A DNA stretch of 34,280 nt from the NCBI GenBank assembly GCA_949293185.1, contig CASFCQ010000042.1, positions 1-34,280 of the forward strand. Reading direction: 5' to 3'. The DNA is from an uncultured bacterium. Its GTDB lineage: Bacteria > Cyanobacteriota > Vampirovibrionia > Gastranaerophilales > Gastranaerophilaceae. Shown piece after piece: positions 1 through 7,815 of this stretch. Both the position numbers and the translations under genes were made by a program. The notes beneath the pieces are model-generated. The model did not search any database, was not told where the DNA came from, and saw only the letters and a list, made by a program, of their open reading frames with translations. How positions within the stretch are numbered: position 1 is the stretch's first letter; each line of letters starts with the position of its first letter.

Positions 1-120
1 TTGCATCGCAAACAAAAAGAAAAAATGAACGTAAAGAAAAAAATATTTGTTAATAGAATGCAATTGTTTAGAAAACATAAATTAGAGGTTTAGTTTTTTA
101 TTTGTTCATTTCTTTTCTTT
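1..120 (-). repeat. Repeat element A, copy 1 (inverted relative to copy 2)
   Basis: This stretch is the reverse complement of about 20890-21005, with only about four mismatches over roughly 115 bases by eye. It contains the motif TATTTGTTCATTTCTTT, also present at 23424-23440. It may continue to the left of the window. The A-rich arm beginning near position 10 corresponds to one half of the perfect hairpin seen in copy 2. The function is unknown. Confidence 0.8.
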
Positions 121-126
121 TTTTGC

Positions 127-215
127 AAGGACTCCGTTCAAAAGTTGACTAAATGTCAAGTTTTGAATGGAGGTATGCTAAGTCAAAAGCGTAGCTTTTG
201 CGTGCAGTATAAAAA
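127..215 (+). repeat. Repeat element B, copy 1 (double-hairpin palindromic repeat)
   Basis: Hairpin 1 pairs CTCCGTTCAAAA with TTTTGAATGGAG (one G-T wobble) around an inner TTGAC/GTCAA stem with loop TAAAT. Hairpin 2 is CAAAAGC-GTA-GCTTTTG, flanked by TGC and GCA, which can pair around it. Copy 2 at 20799-20889 is nearly identical except that hairpin 2 is replaced by a different, still self-complementary sequence. B lies directly after element A, in what looks like the interior of an A-type hairpin (GTTCATTT on the left, AACGAACC on the right). Confidence 0.8.
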
Positions 216-235
216 TTTAACGAACCATACCCTAA

Positions 236-285
236 AGGGCATCCTGATATGTACGGCTCGTACCTCGCCTACATCTCAAGCAAGA
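236..285 (-). repeat. Partial B-family repeat (3' part, no hairpin 2)
   Basis: Read on the minus strand this gives TAGGCGAGGTACGAGCCGTA followed by CATATCAGGATG. This matches the right half of element B copy 3 (AGGCGAAGT, hairpin, CGAGCCGTATATAGAT) with the variable hairpin missing. A related stretch is at 11837-11872, and a shorter remnant (CTGATATGTAAGGCTTGTA) is at 21265-21283. Confidence 0.5.
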
Positions 286-317
286 AAAGAAAAAGGACGC
301 TATCCAAACAGACTCTA

Positions 318-417
318 TTGTATTTATCTTCAAAATTTTCTAACCGCTTCGCTTAACGAAAATTTTGTGCATAAATACAAAAAGAGTCTGTAATCAGCCA
401 CTGCGGCAAAGCCGCTG
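318..417 (+). repeat. Repeat element C, copy 1
   Basis: This element contains CAAAATTTTC (331-340) pairing with GAAAATTTTG (358-367), then CATAAATACAAA and GAGTCTGTAATCA, then the small hairpin GCGGC-AAA-GCCGC (403-415). The same order occurs at 23517-23613, where the small hairpin is ACGGC-AAA-GCCGT, a compensated change. Short reading frames across it have no coding character. Confidence 0.75.
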
Positions 418-793
418 TCTTGGATTATTGCTTCACGCCTTCAAGCCGTTCGCTTCGTTTTGCAATATACAAAACTTACGCTCACTTTTTCGGCGTTATT
501 TCGAGTTGCGGACTCCGTCCTCACTCTACGCAAAATCCGCTTACACTGCTTACGCAGTTTTAATTTATTTATTGTTAAAAAAATTATTTCTGTATGTTAC
601 CGAATTACGTAACATATATAAGAATGACAGTACTATTTCTTTTATCAGGTAGGGACATCCAAGCAGAGGGACTCCGTCGTATAATATATACAGCTCTTAA
701 CTATATAAATTATTGTAACCTTTTTGACTCGTTGATTTCTTTATAAGACAATATATCTATATATGTCTAGACTTGGGATTACAGAGTAACTTA
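418..793. other. Gene-free interval upstream of smc
   Basis: No convincing gene is present. The stretch holds fragments of the repeat vocabulary found elsewhere in the window (GGACTCCGTC near 507 and 668, AAGAATGACAG near 622). The last 90 bases are AT-rich and probably carry the smc promoter. TATAAT occurs at 680-685 and TTGACT at 724-729, but neither has a well-spaced partner, so no promoter is assigned. Confidence 0.5.
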
Positions 794-3700
794 ATGTACA
801 TTAAAGAAGTAGAAATAGATAACTTCAAATCTTTTGCAAACAAAATCACAATACCGTTTTTAAAAGGTTTTACAACTATCTCCGGACCAAACGGCTCGGG
901 TAAAAGTAACATTATTGACAGTATTTTGTTTGCGCTCGGCTTGTCTACTTCAAGAACCTTAAGAGCGGAAAAAATCTCCCAGCTTATCTCTACCCACAAC
1001 AGAAGAAATGAAGCAATAGTTAAAGTTACCTTTGCCCCGGAAGACGCAGAGGAAAAAGAGTTTTCCGTAGCGCGTAAAATTAAAAAATCTTCTCAAGGGT
1101 ACAACTCTATTTATTATTTAAACGACAAAATAGTTACTCTCACTGATATTCACACAATTTTAGAAAAATACAATATCACCCCCAACAGCTATAACGTCAT
1201 CATGCAAAACGACGTTATGTCCATAACAAACTGCTCTGACACGGACAGAAGAAAAATTATTGACGAAATCGCAGGCGTTGCCGACTTTGACCGCCGTATA
1301 GAACAGGCTCAGGGCGAGTTAGGCACTGTGGAAGCCCGCGTTCAAAACTCTCTGCTTATTTTAAGCGAGGTCGAAACCTCTCTTGAAAGATTGAAAGCGG
1401 AAAGAGAAATTGCCTTAAAATACCAAAAATTAAGGGATGAAAAAACAGAACTTGAAAGTAAAATTACAACGGTAAAATATTTTGAAGTTAAAAAGGGCTT
1501 AGAGCGTGCGCATGAAAGCATTTTAGACGCTAACAAACGTAAAAAAGAAGGAGAATCAAAAGCCAAAAAACTTGATGCCGAACTTTTAACCGTAAAAACA
1601 AAACTCGATGAACTCTCCGACCTTGTTAAAGAAAAAGGCGAGGCAGAACAAATCGAGGTTAAAAAACAGGTTGAAGAAATAAAAGGTCAGGTGGACAGAA
1701 AAGAATCCGCCATTGTTTACGCCGACAAAGGTATTCAGGATAACTTAAAAACCATTGAAAATGCTAAAAACGGCATAGAAGATCTTAAAAAGAAAAAAGA
1801 ACAAACTCAATTAAATATAGAAAATAAAAACCTCGAAATACAGAATCTTGAAAAAGAAAAAGAAGAGAAAAAAGCTGACCTGCTGAAAACTCTGCAGGAG
1901 GTTTCCGGCTTAAACGAAACCGCCGACAAATTTCTTGCCAAAAGAAACGAACTCAGAAAACAGCTCGAACAAATTAAAGACGAGGAAACAAAGATTATTC
2001 AACAGCAAGCCCCGCTTGAAGCTGAACTCAACAACCTTGTGAGAAGTGTTGAAGAAGCTAAAAACAAAATTGCGGAGTACGAGGAGTTTAAACAAAATTT
2101 TGCAGGCAATAAAGACCGTGTTGAAGTTCAGGTAGAAGAACTGGGCAAAGAGCTGCAAGACTTTAAAACTATTCAGGAAAATACCCTGTATGAACTGGAT
2201 AAAACCAAAAACGAATTGAATGACGTCCAGTACAATGTACAAACCGCCTACAGAAAAATTTCCCAGATGGAAGCGCAAAAACAGGCGTTTGATGAGGCAA
2301 ACTTCGGGCGTGCGGTTGATACTGTTTTGAATGCAAAAATCAAAGGTGTCCATGCGACCCTCGCGCAGCTCGGGCAGGTTGATAAAGAATATTCAACAGC
2401 GTTAGAGGTTGCTATGGGCGGAAGAATGGCTAACGTTGTTGTTGATGATGACGAAACAGCAAGAATAGCCATTGAAGTTTTAAAAAGCGCTAACGCAGGG
2501 CGTGCAACATTTTTGCCTTTGAACAAAATCAACAAAGCCCCCCGTTCTTTAAGACTGCCTAAAGATAAAGGCGTTATTGATTTTGCAATAAATTTGATTG
2601 ATTTTGATGATGAATACATCAATGTATTTTTCCATGCGCTGGGCGAGACGCTTGTTGTAGAAGACTACAATTCTGCAAGAAAACTCATTGGACAATACAG
2701 AATGGTTACTTTAACCGGTGAACTTTTTGAAAAATCCGGTTCAATTTCAGGCGGTTCTCAAAAACGTTCTGGGTTAAAATTCAGCCAGACTCAAGACGAT
2801 GAGCTTGCTAAATTTAAAGAAAGATTAAAAGGTTTTGAAAAAACATACGCAGAACTCGAGCGCAAAAAAACTGATTTGGAACTGAAACTCGATAAAGTCA
2901 GAGGCTCATACTCAAATACAATGACAGAGTACAATAAGGCAAAAATGGAGCTTCAAAACCTTATTGCAAACTCTGAAAGCAATGAAAACAACATAAAAGA
3001 ACGACAGGAGTTCCTTGCTCAGGCTGAACCAAAGATTAAAAATATCGAAAAGCAGCTTGATGACATGGAACAAAGATTAATGTCATACAATGAGCAGGCT
3101 CTTAAACTCGATGAAGAAATTAAAGAAATCGAGGAAAAAATGAGCCCGCAGGAACTGCAGAACCTCAAAAAACTTACGGAAGAAAAAGAACAGCAGATTA
3201 AAAACATCGAAAACGCAATTGCACGTGCACATAACGAAATAGACGGCTTTAACAGAACAATTGTGTTCCACGACGATGTTATTGATACCAAAACAAAAGA
3301 AATTGCAAAACTCGGCTCTGATAACGAAGTCTATGAGCAGGATAAAGTTAAATTCAAAGCAGAAATCGTTGAACTCAAAAAACAGATTGATGTTCTTGAG
3401 GTTAAAATAAAAGAACTCGGCGAAAAACTTATAGAAATTCAAACCGAGCGTGATGCTGTTAACGCACAGTTTTTAGAACTTGAAAAACAAAAGAACATAA
3501 TTGTTTTAAATATAGAAAAAATTGATGAACAGATAGAAGCTTTCAAAGCACGCAGACGCGAACTTGAACCGCAGCTGGAAAATATTAAAGAAGAACTCAA
3601 AGAAAACGGTATAGAAATTTCAAAACTTCAGGAGATTGAGATTTCTGTTGAAGAAATCACCGGCAGAATCCAGAGACTTCAAAAACGTATGGACGAGCTG

Positions 3701-4288
3701 GGCGACGTTAATATGCGCGCAATTAAGTCTTATGACGAGGTTTCCGAACGCCAGAACGAACTGAAAACAAAAATCGAAACTCTGTCTAACGAAAAAAATC
3801 AGATTATGGACAGAATGCAGGGCTATGAAAACCTGAAAAAAGATACGTTTATGAACACATACAACCACATAAACGACAACTTTAAAGATATTTTCCACAA
3901 ACTTTCGGAAGGTGAGGGCACACTTTATCTTGATAACCCTGACCAACCGTTCCAGGGCGGCATGTCTATCGAGGCGCAGCCGAGAGATAAAGAAAAAACA
4001 AGGCTCAACCTTATGTCGGGGGGAGAAAAATCACTCACTGCGCTGGCGTTTGTATTCGCTATACAAAAATATCTGCCTGCTCCGTTTTATGCGTTTGATG
4101 AGGTTGATGCAAACCTTGACGGTATTAACGTGGAAAAACTTGCCGATATGGTGAGAACTCAGGCAGAAAATACGCAATTTGTAGTAGTTAGTCACCGCAA
4201 ACCTATGATAGAATCAGCTAATAGAACAATAGGTGTTACTCAGAAAGAAAAAGGCAAAACACGATGGAAACTGCCGAATCAAATTTAA
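794..4288 (+). CDS. smc: Chromosome segregation ATPase SMC
   Basis: SMC is the core ATPase of the bacterial condensin that compacts and helps resolve sister chromosomes. The protein is about 1164 residues, a normal full length. The N-terminal ATPase half has Walker A GPNGSGKS at residues 31-38. Long charged coiled coils run at about 170-490 and 660-1000. The hinge lies at about 518-650 (GVHATLAQLG through VVVDDDETA to SGSISGGSQ). The C-terminal head has the ABC signature LMSGGEKS at about 1073 and Walker B with D-loop FYAFDEVDANLDG at about 1098. I chose the ATG at 794 because MYIKEVEIDNFKSF is the standard SMC N-terminus; a TTG at 773 would add seven residues with no family match. The 3' end overlaps scpA by 25 bases, which suggests coupled expression with its kleisin partner. 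scpB is not in the window. Confidence 0.97.
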   Translation: MYIKEVEIDNFKSFANKITIPFLKGFTTISGPNGSGKSNIIDSILFALGLSTSRTLRAEKISQLISTHNRRNEAIVKVTFAPEDAEEKEFSVARKIKKSSQGYNSIYYLNDKIVTLTDIHTILEKYNITPNSYNVIMQNDVMSITNCSDTDRRKIIDEIAGVADFDRRIEQAQGELGTVEARVQNSLLILSEVETSLERLKAEREIALKYQKLRDEKTELESKITTVKYFEVKKGLERAHESILDANKRKKEGESKAKKLDAELLTVKTKLDELSDLVKEKGEAEQIEVKKQVEEIKGQVDRKESAIVYADKGIQDNLKTIENAKNGIEDLKKKKEQTQLNIENKNLEIQNLEKEKEEKKADLLKTLQEVSGLNETADKFLAKRNELRKQLEQIKDEETKIIQQQAPLEAELNNLVRSVEEAKNKIAEYEEFKQNFAGNKDRVEVQVEELGKELQDFKTIQENTLYELDKTKNELNDVQYNVQTAYRKISQMEAQKQAFDEANFGRAVDTVLNAKIKGVHATLAQLGQVDKEYSTALEVAMGGRMANVVVDDDETARIAIEVLKSANAGRATFLPLNKINKAPRSLRLPKDKGVIDFAINLIDFDDEYINVFFHALGETLVVEDYNSARKLIGQYRMVTLTGELFEKSGSISGGSQKRSGLKFSQTQDDELAKFKERLKGFEKTYAELERKKTDLELKLDKVRGSYSNTMTEYNKAKMELQNLIANSESNENNIKERQEFLAQAEPKIKNIEKQLDDMEQRLMSYNEQALKLDEEIKEIEEKMSPQELQNLKKLTEEKEQQIKNIENAIARAHNEIDGFNRTIVFHDDVIDTKTKEIAKLGSDNEVYEQDKVKFKAEIVELKKQIDVLEVKIKELGEKLIEIQTERDAVNAQFLELEKQKNIIVLNIEKIDEQIEAFKARRRELEPQLENIKEELKENGIEISKLQEIEISVEEITGRIQRLQKRMDELGDVNMRAIKSYDEVSERQNELKTKIETLSNEKNQIMDRMQGYENLKKDTFMNTYNHINDNFKDIFHKLSEGEGTLYLDNPDQPFQGGMSIEAQPRDKEKTRLNLMSGGEKSLTALAFVFAIQKYLPAPFYAFDEVDANLDGINVEKLADMVRTQAENTQFVVVSHRKPMIESANRTIGVTQKEKGKTRWKLPNQI

Positions 4289-5148
4289 ATCATGATTTTT
4301 ATGTTCCGGAGTCGGCTTCGCACAGCGAAGATGCTCAGGATATGTCCATGATTTCCGTCAATGAAATCCAAAAAGACATAACAGATCAGGTTGACGGGAT
4401 AGAGATTCTTGTCGGCATGGCAAAATCCGGAAAAATTGACCCGTGGAATGTCGATATTGTCGATGTTACGGACAAATACCTTGCCCACCTTTTTCAGATG
4501 AAAGCGCAAAACCTTAGATTAACAGGCAGGACTCTTTTGTTTGCGGCAATCCTTTTAAGATTGAAATCAAATGTACTGGAAGGTATAGACGCGAACCAGA
4601 TAGAAGGTATTGAAGAAGAACATCCTGAGGATTTTGAATTTAATGATGACCCGTGGGATGATGAAGAAATTAACACCAATAACGTAATTTCACTGGACGA
4701 AGTATTGCAGCGAAGAACCAGTATCAGGCTTAACAGAAGCCGTATGGTTAACTTAAAAGATTTGATTAAACAATTGCAGTTTTATGAAGAGCTGGATAGA
4801 AAACAGTCTTTAAAAAATGCGCATGAACGTGCAAAAAGACGTGTACGCTCTTATGCAAGGCTCACTCCCGACGATATCGTGAATCTTGCGCATGACGAAT
4901 ATATCGAAAAAAGCGTTGAAGTTTTGCATGAAAACTTAAAAAGAATTTTTGAAACACAGGAAAAAGTTGAACTAACTACACTGACTCTTCTGGGTCTGGA
5001 TAAAATTTCAGCTTATATTGCGCTGTTGTTTTTGACTGCCGAGCCGGATTCCGATGTTGATTTGTATCAGGAAGAATTTTACGGCGAACTTTATGCAGTG
5101 CCTTATAAAAAACCTGCAGAACAGCCTGATACAGCACAGAGTGCATAA
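4264..5148 (+). CDS. scpA: Segregation and condensation protein A (kleisin ScpA)
   Basis: ScpA is the kleisin that bridges the SMC heads and recruits ScpB. The sequence has the family core: VDGIEILVGMAKSGKIDPWN near residue 40, then LLFAAILLRLKSNVLE near 90, an acidic variable centre, and a C-terminal winged helix (LTTLTLLGLDKISAYIALLFL) that binds the SMC cap. At 294 residues it is slightly longer than typical because of an N-terminal extension of about 30 residues and the acidic linker. It begins inside the end of smc, 25 bases before the smc stop. An internal ATG at 4342 would give a start closer to the family norm, so the exact start is uncertain. The smc-scpA overlap supports both gene calls. 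Confidence 0.93.
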   Translation: METAESNLNHDFYVPESASHSEDAQDMSMISVNEIQKDITDQVDGIEILVGMAKSGKIDPWNVDIVDVTDKYLAHLFQMKAQNLRLTGRTLLFAAILLRLKSNVLEGIDANQIEGIEEEHPEDFEFNDDPWDDEEINTNNVISLDEVLQRRTSIRLNRSRMVNLKDLIKQLQFYEELDRKQSLKNAHERAKRRVRSYARLTPDDIVNLAHDEYIEKSVEVLHENLKRIFETQEKVELTTLTLLGLDKISAYIALLFLTAEPDSDVDLYQEEFYGELYAVPYKKPAEQPDTAQSA

Positions 5149-5178
5149 TAATATAATTGTTATTTTAAGATTCCTGTT

Positions 5179-5205
5179 TTGTCCGGAATTTATTTATCTT
5201 ATAAT
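5179..5205 (+). promoter_or_regulatory. Possible dxr promoter
   Basis: TATAAT is at 5200-5205. TTGTCC at 5179-5184 would leave a 15-base spacer, which is short. The -10 box is consensus; the -35 box is doubtful. It lies 38 bases before the dxr start codon. Confidence 0.4.
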
Positions 5206-5242
5206 TTAATTGCGTGCGGACAGATTTTATACGGGAAAAGTT

Positions 5243-6385
5243 ATGAAAATTTCAATATTAGGTTCAACAGGTTCAATAGGAAGACAGGCAGTAGAAGTTA
5301 TTCAGAAGATGCCGGGATATTTTGACGTTGTTTCTGTGTGCGGCGGAGATAATATTGAGGAGCTCAAAAAACAGATAAAAATTCTTAACCCGAAAAATGT
5401 CTGTGTAAAATCCGAACAAAATGCGCTCTCTTTGCAAAAAGAATTTCCTAAAATAAATGTTTTATACGGCGATGAAGGTCTAATCGAGGTTGCTTCAGAT
5501 AAAACAAATGAGAGAATTTTAGTTTCAGTTTCAGGCAAAACAGGCTTAAGACCTACACTTGCCGCTATAGAAAACAAAATAGATGTTGCGCTTGCTAACA
5601 AGGAGACGCTTGTTATGGCAGGTGATATTGTTATGGCAAAGGCAAAAGAAAACGGAGTAAAAATCCTTCCCGTAGACTCGGAACACGGAGCTATACATCA
5701 GTGCCTTTCCAAAAGAGAAGAGGTTGAAAAACTTATCATAACAGCCTCGGGCGGACCTTTCAGAAACAAAACAATTGATGACATAAAAAATGCAACTGTT
5801 GAAGAAACTCTTCATCACCCCAGATGGAATATGGGCAAAAAGATTACCATAGACTCTGCAACATTGATGAATAAAGGACTCGAGGTTATAGAGGCGCACC
5901 ATCTTTTTAATATGCCTTATGAAAAAATTCAGGTTGTTGTACATCCCCAGAGCATTGTACACAGCGCGGTCGAATATGTTGACGGAAGTGTTATTGCACA
6001 GTTAGGTTTTCCTTCAATGCATATTCCGATTCAATACACTTTGACTTACCCGCACAGATATGAGGGTATTGAAACAAGAAATTTTGATTTTATAAAAGCC
6101 GGCAGACTGGATTTTGAAGCACCTGATTTAGAAAAATTCCCGTGTTTAAAACTTGCATTCGAAGCAGGAAAACAAGGCGGTACACTGCCCGCAGTTATGA
6201 ATGCTGCGAATGAAGAAGCAGTGTTTATGTTTTTGGCGGGAAAAATTTCTCTGTGGGAAATTTTTGAAATAACAAAAAAAATCATGAGCGAACATAAAAA
6301 TATTCAAAATCCGTCTTTACAACAGATTCTTGAGCAGGATAAAATCGCGCGTGAGAAAACAAAAAATCAACTGCTAAATAAATAA
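5243..6385 (+). CDS. dxr: 1-deoxy-D-xylulose 5-phosphate reductoisomerase
   Basis: This enzyme converts DXP to 2-C-methyl-D-erythritol 4-phosphate using NADPH and a divalent metal, the committed step of the MEP isoprenoid pathway in the cytosol. The N-terminal dinucleotide-binding motif is GSTGSIG (residues 7-13), followed by NKETLVMAG near 119. The metal ligands are D145 and E147 in VDSEHGAIHQC and E214 in MNKGLEVIEAHH, matching the E. coli D150/E152/E231 arrangement. The active-site loop around HPRWNMGKKITIDSATLMNK is present. The length, 380 residues, is normal. I chose the ATG at 5243 (MKISILGSTG), with GGGAAAAG just upstream, over an upstream TTG at 5210 that adds 11 residues with no family match. 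It sits alone between two intergenic regions. Confidence 0.97.
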   Translation: MKISILGSTGSIGRQAVEVIQKMPGYFDVVSVCGGDNIEELKKQIKILNPKNVCVKSEQNALSLQKEFPKINVLYGDEGLIEVASDKTNERILVSVSGKTGLRPTLAAIENKIDVALANKETLVMAGDIVMAKAKENGVKILPVDSEHGAIHQCLSKREEVEKLIITASGGPFRNKTIDDIKNATVEETLHHPRWNMGKKITIDSATLMNKGLEVIEAHHLFNMPYEKIQVVVHPQSIVHSAVEYVDGSVIAQLGFPSMHIPIQYTLTYPHRYEGIETRNFDFIKAGRLDFEAPDLEKFPCLKLAFEAGKQGGTLPAVMNAANEEAVFMFLAGKISLWEIFEITKKIMSEHKNIQNPSLQQILEQDKIAREKTKNQLLNK

Positions 6386-6578
6386 ATTTACATTGTAAAT
6401 ATTGCTACATATTTTGAGATTTTTTTATAAATTTCATGCTAAATTATACATAACTTGAACCCCATTGGTAAGTTGAGAAAGATAAAAGTTTTGCAGGCGG
6501 GATGGTTCATCTGCTTATACAAAAAACCTTAGGGTTAAGGAATAGTTATTATATATTTAGTCAAGGAGATTTATTAAT
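6386..6578 (+). promoter_or_regulatory. Structured leader before the winged-helix-like gene
   Basis: Immediately after dxr comes the 15-base palindrome ATTTACATTGTAAAT (6386-6400), a possible operator. Further on, TGAACC (6456-6461) can pair with GGTTCA (6504-6509), GCAG (6493-6496) with CTGC (6511-6514), and CCTTA (6527-6531) with TAAGG (6536-6540). A good Shine-Dalgarno (AAGGAG) precedes the ATG at 6579. The first two pairings interleave, so they would be alternative or pseudoknotted. I could not match it to any riboswitch class I know. Confidence 0.35.
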
Positions 6579-7265
6579 ATGCCGGATTATTTGACCAAAG
6601 AAGAAATCAAACAGTGGAGAGGATCTTTGGAAAAAATTACGTTGGAAGAATATGCCAAAAGACTGGGCAAAGTAATAAATGAAGAAAAAGAAACCAACGA
6701 TATGGTAGATATGGTTTACAAACACCATTCATCAGAAGTCAGATATGTGACAAATGACGATTCAACTATTTCGCAAAGCAATTTTAAAGCAGAAAGAATA
6801 AGCTCTCTTGCTCAACAGTCTTTTGACAGAGAAAAAGAAATCAATCTGGAAAGAGATTTAAGAAAAGCTATTAACAAACCAAAACCGGCAATCAAAACCG
6901 AAAAACCGGCGGCAAAAGCAGCAGAAACAAAAAAAGCTGCAGCTAAAGAGATTAAACCTTCAATAAAAACAAAAACTGCAGCCAAAGCTCCTGCAAAAAT
7001 ATCCGTACAACCTGCTGTTCAACAGGCTTCTATTGTTAAAGAAGAAGTTGCGGTAACATTCAAAAAAAATCTTACTCCGCGTGAACAAGCTGTTTACGAA
7101 CACTTTTTAAATAACAAAAACCATATTGTTTACGCAAAAGAACTCGCTCAGGTGTTGGATTTGCCCAGAGATTATGTATACAAATACATCAAAAACCTCA
7201 GAGCAAAAATGAATGAAAACGCAATCCAAAACGCAGATAACGGCGGCTTTGTGCTGAAAGTTTAA
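6579..7265 (+). CDS. Unknown protein with C-terminal winged-helix-like domain
   Basis: The protein has 228 residues and three visible parts. The N-terminal segment is acidic and helical (YLTKEEIKQWRGSLEKITLEE). A long low-complexity Ala/Lys/Pro linker spans residues 95-150 (repeated KPAAKAAETKK-like runs), which looks flexible and nucleic-acid friendly. A compact C-terminal segment from about 163 (LTPREQAVYEHFLNNKNHIV, then AKELAQVLDLPRDYVYKYIK) ends GGFVLKV. This last part has the helix pattern and strand ending of response-regulator-type winged helices, so DNA binding is plausible, but there is no receiver domain. It has a clear AAGGAG ribosome site and its own terminator, so it is probably monocistronic. 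The function is not recognised. Confidence 0.8.
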   Translation: MPDYLTKEEIKQWRGSLEKITLEEYAKRLGKVINEEKETNDMVDMVYKHHSSEVRYVTNDDSTISQSNFKAERISSLAQQSFDREKEINLERDLRKAINKPKPAIKTEKPAAKAAETKKAAAKEIKPSIKTKTAAKAPAKISVQPAVQQASIVKEEVAVTFKKNLTPREQAVYEHFLNNKNHIVYAKELAQVLDLPRDYVYKYIKNLRAKMNENAIQNADNGGFVLKV

Positions 7266-7293
7266 GATTTAATTCATAGTTTATATTTATTTT

Positions 7294-7326
7294 AAAAACC
7301 CGCATACAATTAATATGCGGGTTTTT
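7294..7326 (+). terminator. Rho-independent terminator
   Basis: ACCCGCATA and TATGCGGGT form a perfect stem around CAATTAA, flanked by AAAA and TTTTT. It ends the transcript of the gene at 6579-7265. Confidence 0.92.
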
Positions 7327-7424
7327 GTATTTTCTGCAATCCGGGTGATACAAATGTAAAATCATGTAAATAAATGATAAAAAATAGGCGTTGAATGTTT
7401 AGAATTTAAAAAAATGGGTATTTA

Positions 7425-7430
7425 TATAAT
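7425..7430 (+). promoter_or_regulatory. -10 box before the adhesin leader ORF
   Basis: A consensus TATAAT lies 28 bases before the ATG at 7459. No -35 box at normal spacing is evident (TTGAAT at 7391-7396 is too far away). A transcript starting near 7437 would carry the AAGAGG ribosome site at 7446-7451. Confidence 0.45.
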
Positions 7431-7458
7431 AGATGGAAATTTTTTAAGAGGTTGTAGT

Positions 7459-7548
7459 ATGTATGATATTAATAACAAAACAAAGCTCAAAAACCTTGAA
7501 GGACAAGGGTTTTACCCAAATGGGGGGGGGGGCTTGAACAGTCTTTAG
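7459..7548 (+). CDS. Short leader ORF containing an 11-G tract, possible phase-variable start of the adhesin
   Basis: The ATG at 7459 is preceded seven bases upstream by AAGAGG, the best translation start in the area. Reading through gives MYDINNKTKLKNLEGQGFYP, then Asn, then glycines encoded by a run of 11 G (7522-7532), and a TAG at 7546-7548. With 9 or 12 G the frame would instead run without a stop into the adhesin frame to 11747. In the sequenced state it encodes only 29 residues. Whether this is an annotated start or a vestige is inference; the frame arithmetic is directly visible. Confidence 0.55.
   Translation: MYDINNKTKLKNLEGQGFYPNGGGGLNSL
7522..7532 (+). repeat. Homopolymeric G11 tract
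   Basis: Eleven consecutive G in an AT-rich genome lie just upstream of a surface adhesin gene and within the leader ORF. Tracts of this kind slip during replication in known phase-variable loci of other bacteria. Confidence 0.95.
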
Positions 7549-7558
7549 TACAATCATC

Positions 7559-7815
7559 CTCTCTTTCCAAGAGAGAGAACAAGCGTGATATAAAATCCTC
7601 TCCGGCGGGAGCGAAATTGGACGGGCACGCCGTGTCGAAGACCCAGTGCCCACGTGTAGGCAAACCACGCTTTGCCGAAACGTCCAATTTCAAGACAGAG
7701 GGCAGGGTGAGGGTCGATAATACACATTACCAGCCTTGTGATTCTACATCCAGCCGGTCAGATTCTGAACACACTCAATCCTCGCATAACCACAACGATG
7801 AAAGCTTCAGAATGA
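7559..7815 (+). repeat. Structured repeat inserted between leader and adhesin signal peptide
   Basis: CTCTCT/AGAGAG forms a small hairpin at 7559-7575. The main structure has outer arms GAAATTGGACG (7613-7623) and CGTCCAATTTC (7681-7691), perfectly complementary over 11 bases. These enclose two hairpins, GGGCAC/GTGCCC (7623-7628 with 7646-7651) and GGCAAA/TTTGCC (7659-7664 with 7671-7676), a three-way-junction layout. The right end (TCAGAATGACGAAT, 7808-7821) resembles the dispersed AGAATGACGAAT repeat also at 11966-11977. The region is open in the adhesin frame, so it could be translated as an unusual N-terminal extension. Confidence 0.6.

Noticed and set aside
145-652. Two forward reading frames of 82 and 95 codons
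   Set aside because: They run through palindromic repeats A-C and B remnants, have no ribosome sites and no protein-like composition.
2248-2622. Reverse frames within smc (for example 124 codons) and similar antisense frames in flg genes
   Set aside because: They are antisense shadows of strongly conserved genes, with hydrophobic nonsense-like translations and no start signals.
6386-6578. Possible c-di-GMP or other known riboswitch
   Set aside because: I could not find the conserved core of any class I know; reported only as an unassigned structured leader.
7444-7693. Reverse-strand frames opposite the adhesin leader
   Set aside because: They cover the G tract and the inverted-repeat structure; no start signal, and the strand is opposite to a clear promoter and leader.
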